Assembly (NCBI RefSeq): GCF_002973525.1
Contig: NZ_PVEN01000001.1
Span: forward strand, 558,001-622,000
Reading direction: 5' to 3'
DNA length: 64,000 nucleotides
Source of the DNA: Paraburkholderia sp. BL21I4N1
GTDB taxonomy: Bacteria; Pseudomonadota; Gammaproteobacteria; Burkholderiales; Burkholderiaceae
Position 1 is the stretch's first letter. Each line of letters starts with the position of its first letter. Of the stretch, positions 8,213-16,480 are shown piece after piece. The translations under genes were made by a program, and so were the position numbers. Under the pieces are notes generated by a model. That model was not told the DNA's origin. It searched no databases and was given only the letters and a program-made list of their open reading frames with translations.

Positions 8213-8935
8213 TTATCGCCCAGCCTGCTCCAGCCAGTACGCGAACGTCGCGTTCACGATCGAAGGCTGCAGCAGAAAGTCATGCGCCGCCTGAGCGAGA
8301 TCGGCGCGCACCGGTTTGATCGTGCCGGCCGCCATGGCCAGCAGCGCCAGTTCGGCGGCGTTTTCCATCGACACCGCCATGTACACGCTTTCCTCGACCG
8401 ACGCGCACGCGCTGAGATAACCATGATTGACGAGCAGCGCGGAGCGGCGCGCGCCCAGCGCCTCGGTGATGAGGCGGCCTTCCTCGTCGTCGATCGGCAC
8501 GCCGGGCCAATCCGCGAGGAAGCCGCAGTCGTCGTGGAACATGCAGGCGTCCATGTGCGCGACCGGCAGCGGTATGCCCAGCATCGACAACGCGCTGACG
8601 TAACGCGGATGCGTGTGGACGATCGCGTGCACGTCCGGGCGATGCCGATACACCCACGCGTGAAACCGCACCGCCGGATTCGGCCGGCCAGCGCCTTCCA
8701 GCACATTGAGTTCGTCGTCGACCAGCACCATCGAGGCCGCGCAGGCATCGGCGAAATGCGTGGTGAGCGCAGGCGTCCAGTAGCCCCGATGCGCCGCGTC
8801 GCGCCAGCTGATCTGACCGGCGAGGCTCGCCATATGGCCTTTCGCGGACAGAATGCGGCAGGCGTCGGCGAGTGTGCCGAGCGGGTCGTCGGCATTGGCC
8901 GCGCCGATCCCCGTGACGGTTGCGCGTTGTTTCAT
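8213..8935 (-). CDS. Class II aldolase/adducin-family protein
   Basis: A 240-residue cytosolic protein of the class II aldolase/adducin family (zinc-dependent aldolases and decarboxylases such as L-fuculose-1-phosphate aldolase). The zinc ligands are visible as His107 and His109 in IVHTHPRY and His171 in LVNHGYL; the substrate-loop region SLAGQISWRD (residues 37-46) takes the place of the phosphate-binding stretch of the sugar-phosphate enzymes, which suggests a non-phosphorylated or acid substrate. It begins 4 bp after the transporter gene stop and is clearly in an operon with it. With the MHS-type transporter and LysR gene it forms a small uptake-plus-catabolism unit, probably for an organic acid; the substrate is unknown. 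Confidence 0.88.
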   Translation of the reverse strand: MKQRATVTGIGAANADDPLGTLADACRILSAKGHMASLAGQISWRDAAHRGYWTPALTTHFADACAASMVLVDDELNVLEGAGRPNPAVRFHAWVYRHRPDVHAIVHTHPRYVSALSMLGIPLPVAHMDACMFHDDCGFLADWPGVPIDDEEGRLITEALGARRSALLVNHGYLSACASVEESVYMAVSMENAAELALLAMAAGTIKPVRADLAQAAHDFLLQPSIVNATFAYWLEQAGR

Positions 8936-8939
8936 GAGG

Positions 8940-10304
8940 TCATTCTCCTTGTGAGTTGGGCGACATCGGTGTTTGCGTTTGCACCGACGCCACGTTCTTC
9001 ATCAGTCGTGTGCACAGCGCGGCTAGCGCCGCGAGCGCGCCGATATACAGCGCGATCGGCTGCAAACCGTGAAAGCGGGTCACGAGCGCGGTCGCCACGA
9101 TCGGCGCCAGCCCGCCGCCAATCGCCGCGGCAAACTGAATGCCGATCGAGATACCCGAAAAGCGCACCGCGACGGGAAACTGCGCGGCAAACAGCGCCGA
9201 CTGCGGACCGAACAGCAGGGGATAGTTCAGGCCGAGCGCGATCGCCACCGCCACCTGCAACGCAACGAGACTGCCGCTATCGATCCAGCGCAGCAGCGGC
9301 ACGACGCACAACGCCATGAGCACCGCGCCGCCGAGGTAAAACCGCCGCACGCCGACCCGATCCGCGACGTAGCCGATCAGCGGCAAGGTCACGATCTGAA
9401 TCGCCGCGCCCAACATGACGGCCTGCAACACGGCGTTGCGGCTGAAGCCCAGCCGGGTCGATGCATAGGACACCAGAAACACCGTGAGCACGTAGTAAAG
9501 GGTGACTTCGGGCAGCTTCGCGCCGATCGCCAGCAGCAACGCCTTCTTGTGGCGCGCCAGCAGTTGCCAGAGCGGCACGTCGGCGGGTTGCCGGGCGCGC
9601 GCGGCTTTTTCGAACGCAGGCGTTTCGCCCACGCTGCGCCGGACGAACGCGCCGAGCAGCACCAGCACGACGCTGGCGAGAAACGGCACACGCCAGCCCC
9701 AGCTTTGAAAGGCCGCCTCGGGCAGCCGGGTCAACAGACTGAAGGCGAGCGTCGACAGTAGCAGGCCGATCGGCGGGCCGATTTGCGGCAGGCTGCCGAA
9801 CAGACCCGCGCGGCTCGCGGGCGCGTGTTCGACCGCCATCAACACGGCGCCACCCATTTCTCCGCCGAGCGCGATGCCTTGCAGAATCCGCAGCGCGACG
9901 AGCAGCACGGCGGACCCCATGCCGATCTGCGCGTAGTTCGGAATCAGGCCGATCGCGATGGTGGAAAAGCCCATCAGGAATAGCGACAGCGTCAGCATCG
10001 ACTTGCGGCCGAGCCGGTCGCCGAAATGGCCGAACAGCACGGCGCCGAGGGGCCGCGCGAAAAGACCCGTGGCGAACGCGCCGAACGACGCCAGCGTCGC
10101 ACTAGTAGGGTCGAGATTGGGGAAGAACTGCCGGTTGAACACCAGCGCCGCCGCGGTGCCGTACGCGATGAAATCGAAGCCTTCGATAATCGAACCGGCG
10201 GTGGCCGACAAGACGGCCTTGTAGCGGGGCGACGGCGCGCGACGCGGCGTCGTGACGGCGAGACCGTCGAGCGCGGAAAGAGGATCGTTCACGGTGGGTT
10301 CCAT
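8940..10304 (-). CDS. MFS transporter, metabolite:H+ symporter (MHS) type
   Basis: A 454-residue inner-membrane symporter of the major facilitator superfamily. About twelve hydrophobic segments are seen; the MHS-type signatures are GSIIEGFDFIAYGTAAAL in helix 1, the loop 2-3 motif GHFGDRLGRKS, RILQGIALGGEMGGA around helix 4 and a second GYVADRVGVRR in the loop between helices 8 and 9. Relatives carry citrate, ketoglutarate, shikimate, proline/betaine and aromatic acids. The ATG at 10304 lacks a recognisable ribosome site, so a GTG four codons in is an alternative start. The gene precedes the aldolase by 4 bp and is 103 bp after the LysR gene, all on the minus strand. Confidence 0.9.
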   Translation of the reverse strand: MEPTVNDPLSALDGLAVTTPRRAPSPRYKAVLSATAGSIIEGFDFIAYGTAAALVFNRQFFPNLDPTSATLASFGAFATGLFARPLGAVLFGHFGDRLGRKSMLTLSLFLMGFSTIAIGLIPNYAQIGMGSAVLLVALRILQGIALGGEMGGAVLMAVEHAPASRAGLFGSLPQIGPPIGLLLSTLAFSLLTRLPEAAFQSWGWRVPFLASVVLVLLGAFVRRSVGETPAFEKAARARQPADVPLWQLLARHKKALLLAIGAKLPEVTLYYVLTVFLVSYASTRLGFSRNAVLQAVMLGAAIQIVTLPLIGYVADRVGVRRFYLGGAVLMALCVVPLLRWIDSGSLVALQVAVAIALGLNYPLLFGPQSALFAAQFPVAVRFSGISIGIQFAAAIGGGLAPIVATALVTRFHGLQPIALYIGALAALAALCTRLMKNVASVQTQTPMSPNSQGE

Positions 10305-10396
10305 GCAAGAGGGGGCTGAACTCCGGTGATCGGCGCGAGGCTGCCGGACTGAAGCCAGTATTGGTCCCTTGCAGGGCGTGAGCTATGCGCCCAGAA

Positions 10397-10422
10397 ATAA
10401 CTCTGGATTAACCGGGAGTTAT
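10397..10422. promoter_or_regulatory. Palindrome ATAACTC/GAGTTAT between LysR and transporter genes
   Basis: Exact 7-bp arms ATAACTC and GAGTTAT are separated by 12 bp. The repeat overlaps the last codons of the LysR gene and lies about 95 bp upstream of the transporter start, a plausible position for a LysR-type operator, although a 3' hairpin of the regulator mRNA is an alternative reading. Confidence 0.45.
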
Positions 10423-11307
10423 CGCGCTTTGGGCGCCGGCACGCAAAGCGATGTCGAGCGCGCTGTCGAAGCTGCGCGACGCACCGCGTGCGCGCCGCGA
10501 CAGCGCGACCAGTCGGCGTGGCGAGATGGCGGTCAGCGCCACGCGGCGCAGGCCGCGATCCTCGACCATATCGCGCGGCAGACTGTCGGGCAGCACGGTC
10601 ACGCCGTCGCCGATCGACACGAGGCGCAGACACAATTCGAGCGAATCGCATTCGATGTACGGCTGCACGCCATAGCCCAGCGCCCGCTCCACCATGCGGC
10701 GCAGCGCATAGGGCCGCGGCGGCAGAATCAGTGGCAAGCCGGCGAGATTGGCCGGCGTGTCGGCGTCGGCGGGGTGGTCGGCGCGGAGATAAAGCGCCAG
10801 CCGTTCTTCGAACAGCGGTTCGGCGACCAGCTCGGGACCGTCCACGGCGGTCTCGTAGACAAAGCCGATATCCGCTTTGCCGCGCTCCACGCTTTCCACC
10901 ACGTTGGCCGAACTGTCGCAATGAATCGTCAGTAGCAGGTCAGGGTAGAGGGCGAGCAACTGTCGGCTCAACTCGGGGATGAACCACGCCACCAGCGTTT
11001 GCACGGTCGCAATGCGCAACGTGCCGCGCTGTTCGCCCGGATGACCGGCGTGCGCGAAGGTGGCGTCGAGCGAGTTGAACAGCGGCTCGAGTTTCAGAAA
11101 CAGCGCCTCGCCGGCCGGCGTCAACTGCATGCCGCGGCCGTGGCGCAGAAACAGCGTCTCGTTCAGGGCTGCTTCGAGCGCGCGAATCTGTTTGCTCAGC
11201 GCGGGCTGCGTGAGGCCGAGAATCTCGGCGGCTTCGCGCAACGAATTCGCCTTGGCGACGGCAACGAACAGGCGCAGTTGATGATCCCGGCTGGCAAGCA
11301 TTTTCAT
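10408..11307 (-). CDS. LysR-family transcriptional regulator
   Basis: A 299-residue LysR-type regulator. The N-terminal winged helix-turn-helix is clear (QLRLFVAVAKANSLREAAE, then LGLTQPALSKQIRALEAAL), followed by the effector-binding domain from about residue 90 (GTLRIATVQTLVAW). I chose the ATG at 11307 because it places the helix-turn-helix at the usual distance from the N-terminus; an open frame extends 34 codons further upstream without similarity, and a second ATG sits at 11301. It reads in the same direction as the transporter and aldolase genes rather than divergently, so it either heads their operon or acts on the palindrome at 10397. It is divergent from the receiver gene at 11457. 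Inducer unknown. Confidence 0.93.
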   Translation of the reverse strand: MKMLASRDHQLRLFVAVAKANSLREAAEILGLTQPALSKQIRALEAALNETLFLRHGRGMQLTPAGEALFLKLEPLFNSLDATFAHAGHPGEQRGTLRIATVQTLVAWFIPELSRQLLALYPDLLLTIHCDSSANVVESVERGKADIGFVYETAVDGPELVAEPLFEERLALYLRADHPADADTPANLAGLPLILPPRPYALRRMVERALGYGVQPYIECDSLELCLRLVSIGDGVTVLPDSLPRDMVEDRGLRRVALTAISPRRLVALSRRARGASRSFDSALDIALRAGAQSAITPG

Positions 11308-11456
11308 GGCAACAGGCGGCGATTGGAAAAAGGGGACGACAGGTATGGTACGCAGCTTGCTGGCAGCAGGTGTTTTTTCGCAAGCGGTTAGCCATGTCCC
11401 GAACCCCATCGACCTGTCAAAGGTGGAGCGCCCGCGAGATCCGGGTCTTACACGAA

Positions 11457-11825
11457 ATGCCGCGTGTGCTGGTTGTCGACGACAACGCAGGCGCGGCCGA
11501 AGCGCTCGCCACCTATCTCTCCTACGAAGGCGTGGAAGCCCGCGCCGCCAACGGTTGCGCGGAAGCGCTGCGCTGTGTGAAAGACTGGGTGCCGGACGTC
11601 GTGGTGCTCGACATCATGATGCCGGAGCGCGACGGCTACGAGACCGCGAGCGCGCTGCGCAGCTATCTGCCTACGCACAGCCTGGGCATCGTCGCGTTCA
11701 CGTCGCTCGACGAGGACCACGTTAAGGAAACCGGTAAGGCGCGCCACAATTTCGACGGTTATTGTCAAAAGGGCACGGCGCCGACGGCGTTGCTGGCATT
11801 GATGCGCAAGCTCTGGCGGGAATAG
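11457..11825 (+). CDS. Stand-alone response-regulator receiver protein
   Basis: A single receiver domain of about 122 residues with no output domain. All phosphotransfer residues are present: the acidic pair in VLVVDDN, the phospho-acceptor Asp in VVVLDIMMPERDGYE, the Thr in IVAFTS and the Lys in YCQKGTAP. The start is uncertain: ATG 11457 gives a canonical receiver N-terminus but has no clear ribosome site; in-frame ATGs at 11394 and 11370 would add 21 or 29 residues. No histidine kinase is adjacent, so the partner must be elsewhere. Such proteins serve as phosphate sinks, stress-adaptor receivers or regulators of enzyme partners. Confidence 0.82.
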   Translation: MPRVLVVDDNAGAAEALATYLSYEGVEARAANGCAEALRCVKDWVPDVVVLDIMMPERDGYETASALRSYLPTHSLGIVAFTSLDEDHVKETGKARHNFDGYCQKGTAPTALLALMRKLWRE

Positions 11826-11847
11826 CTGCGCCGTTCAGATCGGCCGT

Positions 11848-12204
11848 TCAGACCGCTTCGCTGAGCGCCGCCTCATTCACCACCGCTTCTGCGGCGAGCT
11901 GCCGCAGCACCGCGTCCATCAAACCGGGGAACCGGGCGTCCAGTTCCGCGCGCCGCAGCGAATTCTGATGCACGGTGCCGGCCACGCGCGTGCGCACGAG
12001 CCCCGACTCCCGCAGGATCCGAAAGTGATGGGACACGGTCGACTTCGGCCTGCCGCCGTCGAGATCGCCGCACGTGGCCTCGTCGACCGACGCCAGCCGC
12101 CGCACGATCTCGAGCCGCACCGGATCGCTCAACGCATGAAAGAGCCGCCCGAGCGTGAAGTCCTCAGCGGCAGGATGTTTATAAGTACGCATCCTGCAGA
12201 TCAT
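11848..12204 (-). CDS. ArsR-family winged-helix repressor
   Basis: A 118-residue ArsR-type repressor (ATG 12204; ATG 12192 is an alternative). The core is FHALSDPVRLEIVRRLA, followed by the recognition helix KSTVSHHFRILRESGLVRT and the wing VAGTVHQNSLRR. The metal-binding ELCVCDL motif of ArsR/SmtB metal sensors is absent; only one Cys is present in that region (TCGDL), so this belongs to the non-metal ArsR group. It is divergent from an Old Yellow Enzyme gene, with a palindromic operator candidate at 12225-12249, and the arrangement suggests it represses that enzyme until an electrophile or other inducer appears; the inducer is inferred, not seen. Confidence 0.9.
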   Translation of the reverse strand: MICRMRTYKHPAAEDFTLGRLFHALSDPVRLEIVRRLASVDEATCGDLDGGRPKSTVSHHFRILRESGLVRTRVAGTVHQNSLRRAELDARFPGLMDAVLRQLAAEAVVNEAALSEAV

Positions 12205-12224
12205 AAACGTTTCTGAGATACTTC

Positions 12225-12249
12225 GTTATTCGATGTTTATCGAACTAAC
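12225..12249. promoter_or_regulatory. Imperfect palindrome in the ArsR/OYE divergent region
   Basis: Left arm GTTATTCGAT and right arm ATCGAACTAAC flank GTTT; the inner TTCGAT/ATCGAA arms are exact and the outer GTTA/TAAC arms are exact with one extra C. The size and dyad symmetry suit an ArsR dimer, and the site lies 33-57 bp before the OYE start and 21 bp before the repressor start, so one bound dimer could control both. Confidence 0.6.
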
Positions 12250-12281
12250 GTACAAGGCTATCCCAGAAGGAGTTGAACCGA

Positions 12282-13379
12282 ATGTCCGCATTGTTCCAGC
12301 CGTACCAGCTCAAGGACGTGTCCTTGCGCAACCGTATCGCCATTCCGCCGATGTGCCAGTACACCGCCGAAGACGGTCTGATCAACGACTGGCACCGCGT
12401 GCACCTCGCCGGTCTGGCGCGCGGCGGCGCGGGGCTGGTGATCGTCGAGGCCACGGCGGTGTCGCCGGAAGGCCGCATCACGCCGGGCTGCGCCGGCATC
12501 TGGAACGACGAGCAGGCCCAGGCGTTCGCGCCGGTGGTCGCGTCGATCAAGGCGTCGGGCGCGGTGCCGGGTATCCAGATCGCGCATGCGGGCCGCAAGG
12601 CCAGCGCCAACCGTCCGTGGGAGGGCGACGACCATATCGCTGAAAACGATCCGCGCGGCTGGCAGACCATTGCGCCGTCGGCGATCGCGTTCGGCGGCGG
12701 TTTGCGAAAGGTGCCGGAAGCCATGACGCTCGACGACATCGCGCGGGTTCGCGAAGACTTCGTCGCCGCCGCGAAACGCGCGCTCGACGCGGGCTTCGAA
12801 TGGCTCGAACTGCACTTCGCGCACGGCTATCTCGGCCAGAGCTTCTTCTCGACGCACTCCAACCAGCGCGACGACGCGTATGGCGGCAGCCTCGACAACC
12901 GCAGCCGCTTCATGCTCGAAACGCTGGCGGCGGTGCGCAAGGTGTGGCCGGAACATCTACCGTTGACGGCGCGTTTCGGCGTGATCGAGTACGACGGTCG
13001 CGACGAGGAAACGCTCGCGGAATCGATCGAACTGGCAAAAAACTTCAAGCGCGAAGGGCTGGACATGCTGAGCGTGAGCGTCGGATTTTCGACGCCGACG
13101 GCGGCAATTCCGTGGGCGCCGGCCTTCCTCGCACCGATCGCCGAACGTGTTCGGCGTGAAGCGGATATTCCGGTGTCGTCGGCATGGGGCATCGATACGC
13201 CTGAACTGGCGAACCGTTCGGTGGAAAACGGGCAGCTCGACCTGGTGATGGTCGGCCGCGCGCATCTGGCCGATCCGCACTGGCCGTATCACGCGGCGAA
13301 GAAGCTGGGGATCGAGCGTCCGTCGTGGACATTGCCGGCGCCGTACGCGCATTGGCTCGAGCGTTACAAGGTGGCGTAA
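12282..13379 (+). CDS. Old Yellow Enzyme family NADPH:flavin ene-reductase (YqjM-like)
   Basis: FMN-dependent ene-reductase that reduces alpha,beta-unsaturated carbonyl compounds with NAD(P)H; cytosolic. The 365-residue TIM-barrel protein has the YqjM-class features: Cys25 and Tyr27 in PPMCQYTAEDG, the His pair in LELHFAHGYL, and the class motif STHSNQRDDAYGGSL, plus an FMN-phosphate region VMVGRAHLADP near the end. The start is fixed by AAGGAG at 12267-12272, nine bases before the ATG at 12282. Divergent from an ArsR repressor. Roles in detoxifying electrophiles or in xenobiotic reduction fit the family; the natural substrate is unknown. Confidence 0.94.
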   Translation: MSALFQPYQLKDVSLRNRIAIPPMCQYTAEDGLINDWHRVHLAGLARGGAGLVIVEATAVSPEGRITPGCAGIWNDEQAQAFAPVVASIKASGAVPGIQIAHAGRKASANRPWEGDDHIAENDPRGWQTIAPSAIAFGGGLRKVPEAMTLDDIARVREDFVAAAKRALDAGFEWLELHFAHGYLGQSFFSTHSNQRDDAYGGSLDNRSRFMLETLAAVRKVWPEHLPLTARFGVIEYDGRDEETLAESIELAKNFKREGLDMLSVSVGFSTPTAAIPWAPAFLAPIAERVRREADIPVSSAWGIDTPELANRSVENGQLDLVMVGRAHLADPHWPYHAAKKLGIERPSWTLPAPYAHWLERYKVA

Positions 13380-13430
13380 GGCGCAAGCGCGCCATCGGCT
13401 CGTAGTGGGCGACTGCATTGGCTGCCAGTG

Positions 13431-13480
13431 TGCGCCGCTGGTTCGGGATGGACTCATCCGGGCCAGCGGCGCATTTTTTT
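13431..13480 (+). terminator. Intrinsic terminator after the OYE gene
   Basis: Perfect 11-bp arms TGCGCCGCTGG and CCAGCGGCGCA separated by 21 bases and followed directly by T7. It ends transcription of the OYE gene about 50 bp after its stop. Confidence 0.92.
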
Positions 13481-13550
13481 CATCAGGTCCCCATGCACGT
13501 TCCCGGCGTCGCTCGACGCTGATTCTGCGTCCGGCTCCGCGCCCTCTACG

Positions 13551-14558
13551 CTAAACGGACTGCAGCGCCCGCAGCATTTCATGTCCAAGCGCCCGCCCGC
13601 TCAACCACGCGCCTTCGACGCGTCCGCCATTGAGCCAGTCGCCGCATAACCCCAAGCCATCCACCTCGCGCCACACGTAGCCCGGCGCGGGATCGCCGTC
13701 GGGCGCCACATCCGCGTAAGGCCAGCGATGCGCGGTCCACGCGACGGGCGTGCGTCCGCCGCATTGTTCGAAGGCCGCCAGCATGGCCGCCGCGACCTGC
13801 TCCGGCGGCGTGTCGAGATGCGCCTCGCTCCACTCCGCGCGCGCATGCAACAGCCAGGTTTCGGGACCGCCGCGGCCGGGTTTGCTGCTGTCGTGCGCCA
13901 TCCAGCGTAGCGGGCCGTGATTGACGAAGGCGGCGTCGAAGGCCAGCGGCAACGGCGCGTCGAAACGCAGCATCAGCGCCCAGCACGCCCGCATCACCGT
14001 GCTGCGGGCCATCGCCGCGAGTTCGGGCGCGGGCGCATGCAGCAGCGGCGCGACTTGCGGCGCCGGCATGGCCAGCACGACGGCGTCGAAACGATCGTCG
14101 ATCGCGCCGTGTTCGGCCGACCACAAACGCCAGCCGCGCGGCTCGCACAGCACTTTTTCGATGGTGCAATCGGTGGTGAGCGGCAGCGTCTCGGCCAGCA
14201 GCCGCGCCGGTGCGCTCATTCGCGGCGTGCCGACGAAGCGCTCGATCTGCGTGGTGTGCGCGGTCGAGTTCGGCGCGTCCAGCACGGCGAGGCGCGCCGG
14301 CCACGCCGCCGCGGCACCGGCCTTTTGCCAGCGCGCGACTTCGGCGCGAAACGCGCGGTCGCGGGCGGTGAAGTATTGCGCGCCGTGGTCGCATTGCCAG
14401 TCGCCGTCGCGCCGCGCGCTCATGCGCCCGGCCGGACCGCGGCTGCGGTCGAACAGACGCAGCCGGCAGCCGGCGGCGCGCAGCGTCGTGGCGCATGACA
14501 GACCGGCAATGCCGGCGCCGACAACCGCGATATGGGGGCGGGAATCAGAAATGTTCAC
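13551..14558 (-). CDS. NAD(P)/FAD-dependent oxidoreductase (renalase-like)
   Basis: A flavoprotein of the amine-oxidase/renalase-like family. With the GTG start at 14558 it has 335 residues and opens with the dinucleotide-binding fold IAVVGAGIAGLSCA at residue ~8, followed by the family motif RGPAGRMSARR and QCDHGAQYFTARD, where the flavin isoalloxazine is bound; near the C-terminus GLGLCGDWLNGGRVEGAW closes the FAD site. In-frame codons further upstream encode an Arg/Pro-rich stretch that does not look like protein, so I reject the longer starts. Divergent from the MerR gene at 14791. Homologues occur in light- or singlet-oxygen-induced clusters with MerR/ECF regulators; the substrate is unknown. 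Confidence 0.87.
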   Translation of the reverse strand: MNISDSRPHIAVVGAGIAGLSCATTLRAAGCRLRLFDRSRGPAGRMSARRDGDWQCDHGAQYFTARDRAFRAEVARWQKAGAAAAWPARLAVLDAPNSTAHTTQIERFVGTPRMSAPARLLAETLPLTTDCTIEKVLCEPRGWRLWSAEHGAIDDRFDAVVLAMPAPQVAPLLHAPAPELAAMARSTVMRACWALMLRFDAPLPLAFDAAFVNHGPLRWMAHDSSKPGRGGPETWLLHARAEWSEAHLDTPPEQVAAAMLAAFEQCGGRTPVAWTAHRWPYADVAPDGDPAPGYVWREVDGLGLCGDWLNGGRVEGAWLSGRALGHEMLRALQSV

Positions 14559-14790
14559 GATGCGGCCTGCGTGGCTGAGTGGACGGTCCGGTGTCGGCGG
14601 ACGGCGACGGGGCGCGCCCAGACCCCCGGAACGGCGGGCACGGCGCGGCGATTCGAGGCGGGGCAGGGGATTGAAAAAAGCATAGCGCATCAAAAAAGGC
14701 GTTTCAAACGAAGGAATTGAGTCAATAAATCGTTTCGATGTAGCGCGAATTGGCCTATGCTTGAAACGAGGATGACCCACAAGGAGTTTC

Positions 14791-15834
14791 ATGGTGACTA
14801 CGTCTGACGAGCAATCTCCAATTCAACAGGGTTACAAGAGCGGCGAAGCGGCGCGTCTGGCCAAAATGCCGGTCACGACGCTGCGGATCTGGGAGCGCCG
14901 CTATGGCGTGATCGGTCCGGCCAAGACCGCGTCGGGACAGCGGCTCTACACCGAAGACGACGTTCGGCGCCTCACTTTGATCAAGATGCTGGTGAGCCGT
15001 GGTCACGCGATCGGCGCGATTGCGCGGCTCGATCGCGAGCAGTTGCAGTTTCTGGCCTCCCGCAATGCGCGCGAGGGCGACGGGCCACCGGACTTCGGCG
15101 TCGCCGACACCGTCGACATCAAGCTTGGGCTGGTAGGCAGCAATCTCGCGCAGCGCCTGGAAGGTTCTGGCGTGGATGTGCGGCGTTATGGCGTGAACAC
15201 ACTGTGCACGTTTGCCGACCTTGCCGAGGCCTCGGAGCAGGGCATCGCGAAAGGCGCGTCGATCGACGCATTGCTCGTCAATGTTGACTCGCTTCAGGAA
15301 GACGTCGCGGCGCAAGTGATCGCGTTGGGCGACGCGCACCAGGCCAAAGCGATGGCGGTCGTCTACGGTTTCGGCACCGGGCCGGCCGCCGAGTTATTGC
15401 GCGTGGCCGGCGTGCGCCTGTATCGCGAGGCCGACGGCATAACGGAATTTCGCCAGATGCTGGGCGACCTTTGCGAGCGCGTGCGGATTCAGGAGCGTAC
15501 CGGCGACGACGCCGTCTGGTCGCGGGTGCGGCGTCGTTACGACGATCGCGAACTGGAGGCGATCGCGGCCCGCTCGTCGACGATTGCGTGCGAGTGTCCG
15601 CGTCATCTGGCGGAACTGGTCATGAAGCTGTCGGCGTTCGAACGCTACAGCGACACCTGCTCGTCGCGCTCGGCGCAGGACGCCGCGTTGCATCGCTATC
15701 TGGGCGACGTCAGCAATCGGGCGTGCGCGATGATCGAGGCCGCGCTCGAACGGGTCGCGCGGGAAGAGGGCTGGTTTGCGGCGCCCCCGCAGCCGCCGCG
15801 GCAACCGTCGTTGCCGCAAGCCGCTACGGAGTAA
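14791..15834 (+). CDS. MerR-family regulator with degenerate B12-type domain
   Basis: A 347-residue regulator. Residues ~14-80 form a MerR winged helix with the MlrA/CarH/LitR-type signature TLRIWERRYGVI and the helix RLYTEDDVRRLTLIKML. Residues ~110-220 look like the Rossmann-type fold that binds cobalamin in LitR/CarH, but the DxHxxG B12-ligating motif is missing. A C-terminal helical segment contains a Cys-rich patch (IACECPRHLAE, later SDTCSS). The ribosome site CAAGGAG precedes the ATG (an upstream-free start). It stands divergent to the flavoprotein gene and 28 bp before an ECF sigma gene, which it may control. The signal it senses is unknown; direct light sensing through B12 is unlikely given the missing ligand. 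Confidence 0.9.
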   Translation: MVTTSDEQSPIQQGYKSGEAARLAKMPVTTLRIWERRYGVIGPAKTASGQRLYTEDDVRRLTLIKMLVSRGHAIGAIARLDREQLQFLASRNAREGDGPPDFGVADTVDIKLGLVGSNLAQRLEGSGVDVRRYGVNTLCTFADLAEASEQGIAKGASIDALLVNVDSLQEDVAAQVIALGDAHQAKAMAVVYGFGTGPAAELLRVAGVRLYREADGITEFRQMLGDLCERVRIQERTGDDAVWSRVRRRYDDRELEAIAARSSTIACECPRHLAELVMKLSAFERYSDTCSSRSAQDAALHRYLGDVSNRACAMIEAALERVAREEGWFAAPPQPPRQPSLPQAATE

Positions 15835-15862
15835 CCGGCACGCACGTTCCGAAGGAGGTGGA

Positions 15863-16480
15863 ATGTCACAGCATGCTTCGACGGCGGTGAGTCTCTACGC
15901 GCCCGCACCGGATGACAGGAGCGTGTATCTCGCCGCACTCCTCAAACGCATTGCCAGGCGCGACGCGGCGGCGTTCGAGGCGCTGTACCGGCTGTCGGCG
16001 CCGTCGCTGTTCGGGCTGGCGGTGCGCGTGACCCGCACCAGCGAATCCGCGGAAGAAGTGGTGCAGGACGGCTTCATCAAGATCTGGCGCTTCGCCGGTT
16101 CGTACGATCCGGACAAGGCGTCGCCGTCTACGTGGATGTCGACCATCGTCAAGAATCAGGCGCTCGATTATCTGCGGCGCAATCCGTATGCGGGCGTGTA
16201 CGTCGACGAACTCGACGAACGCCATGCAACCGGCGACGGCGATCTTTCGCAGCAGGTCGCGCTGGACGCCGAACGGCTGTCGGTCTACCTCGGTCGCTTG
16301 ACGCCGGGACAGCGGCAGGCAATCGCGCTCGCTTATTTTCGCGGGCAATCGCAATCGGAAATTGCTCACACGCTGGACGCGCCGATCGGCACCGTCAAAA
16401 GCTGGATCAGCCGCGGATTGGAATCGCTGCGGAACATGGCCGATCCGCGTCATGCACCGCCTCGGGGCGGCTTCTATTGA
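15863..16480 (+). CDS. ECF-type RNA polymerase sigma factor
   Basis: A 205-residue extracytoplasmic-function sigma factor. Region 2 is visible in FGLAVRVTRTSESAEEVVQD and the -10-reading helix FAGSYDPDKASPSTWMSTI; region 4 in LTPGQRQAIALAYFRGQSQ with the helix-turn-helix IAHTLDAPIGTVKSWISRGL. The start is set by the near-perfect ribosome site GAAGGAGGTG. It follows the MerR gene closely. No anti-sigma gene with a zinc-binding HxxxCxxC motif follows, which is unusual for this SigK/RpoE-like type; control may be by the MerR protein or by a distant anti-sigma. Targets unknown. Confidence 0.93.
   Translation: MSQHASTAVSLYAPAPDDRSVYLAALLKRIARRDAAAFEALYRLSAPSLFGLAVRVTRTSESAEEVVQDGFIKIWRFAGSYDPDKASPSTWMSTIVKNQALDYLRRNPYAGVYVDELDERHATGDGDLSQQVALDAERLSVYLGRLTPGQRQAIALAYFRGQSQSEIAHTLDAPIGTVKSWISRGLESLRNMADPRHAPPRGGFY

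Noticed and set aside
14791..15834. CarH/LitR cobalamin photoreceptor
   Set aside because: The MerR part fits, but the B12-ligating DxHxxG motif is not present, so I do not call it a B12 light sensor.
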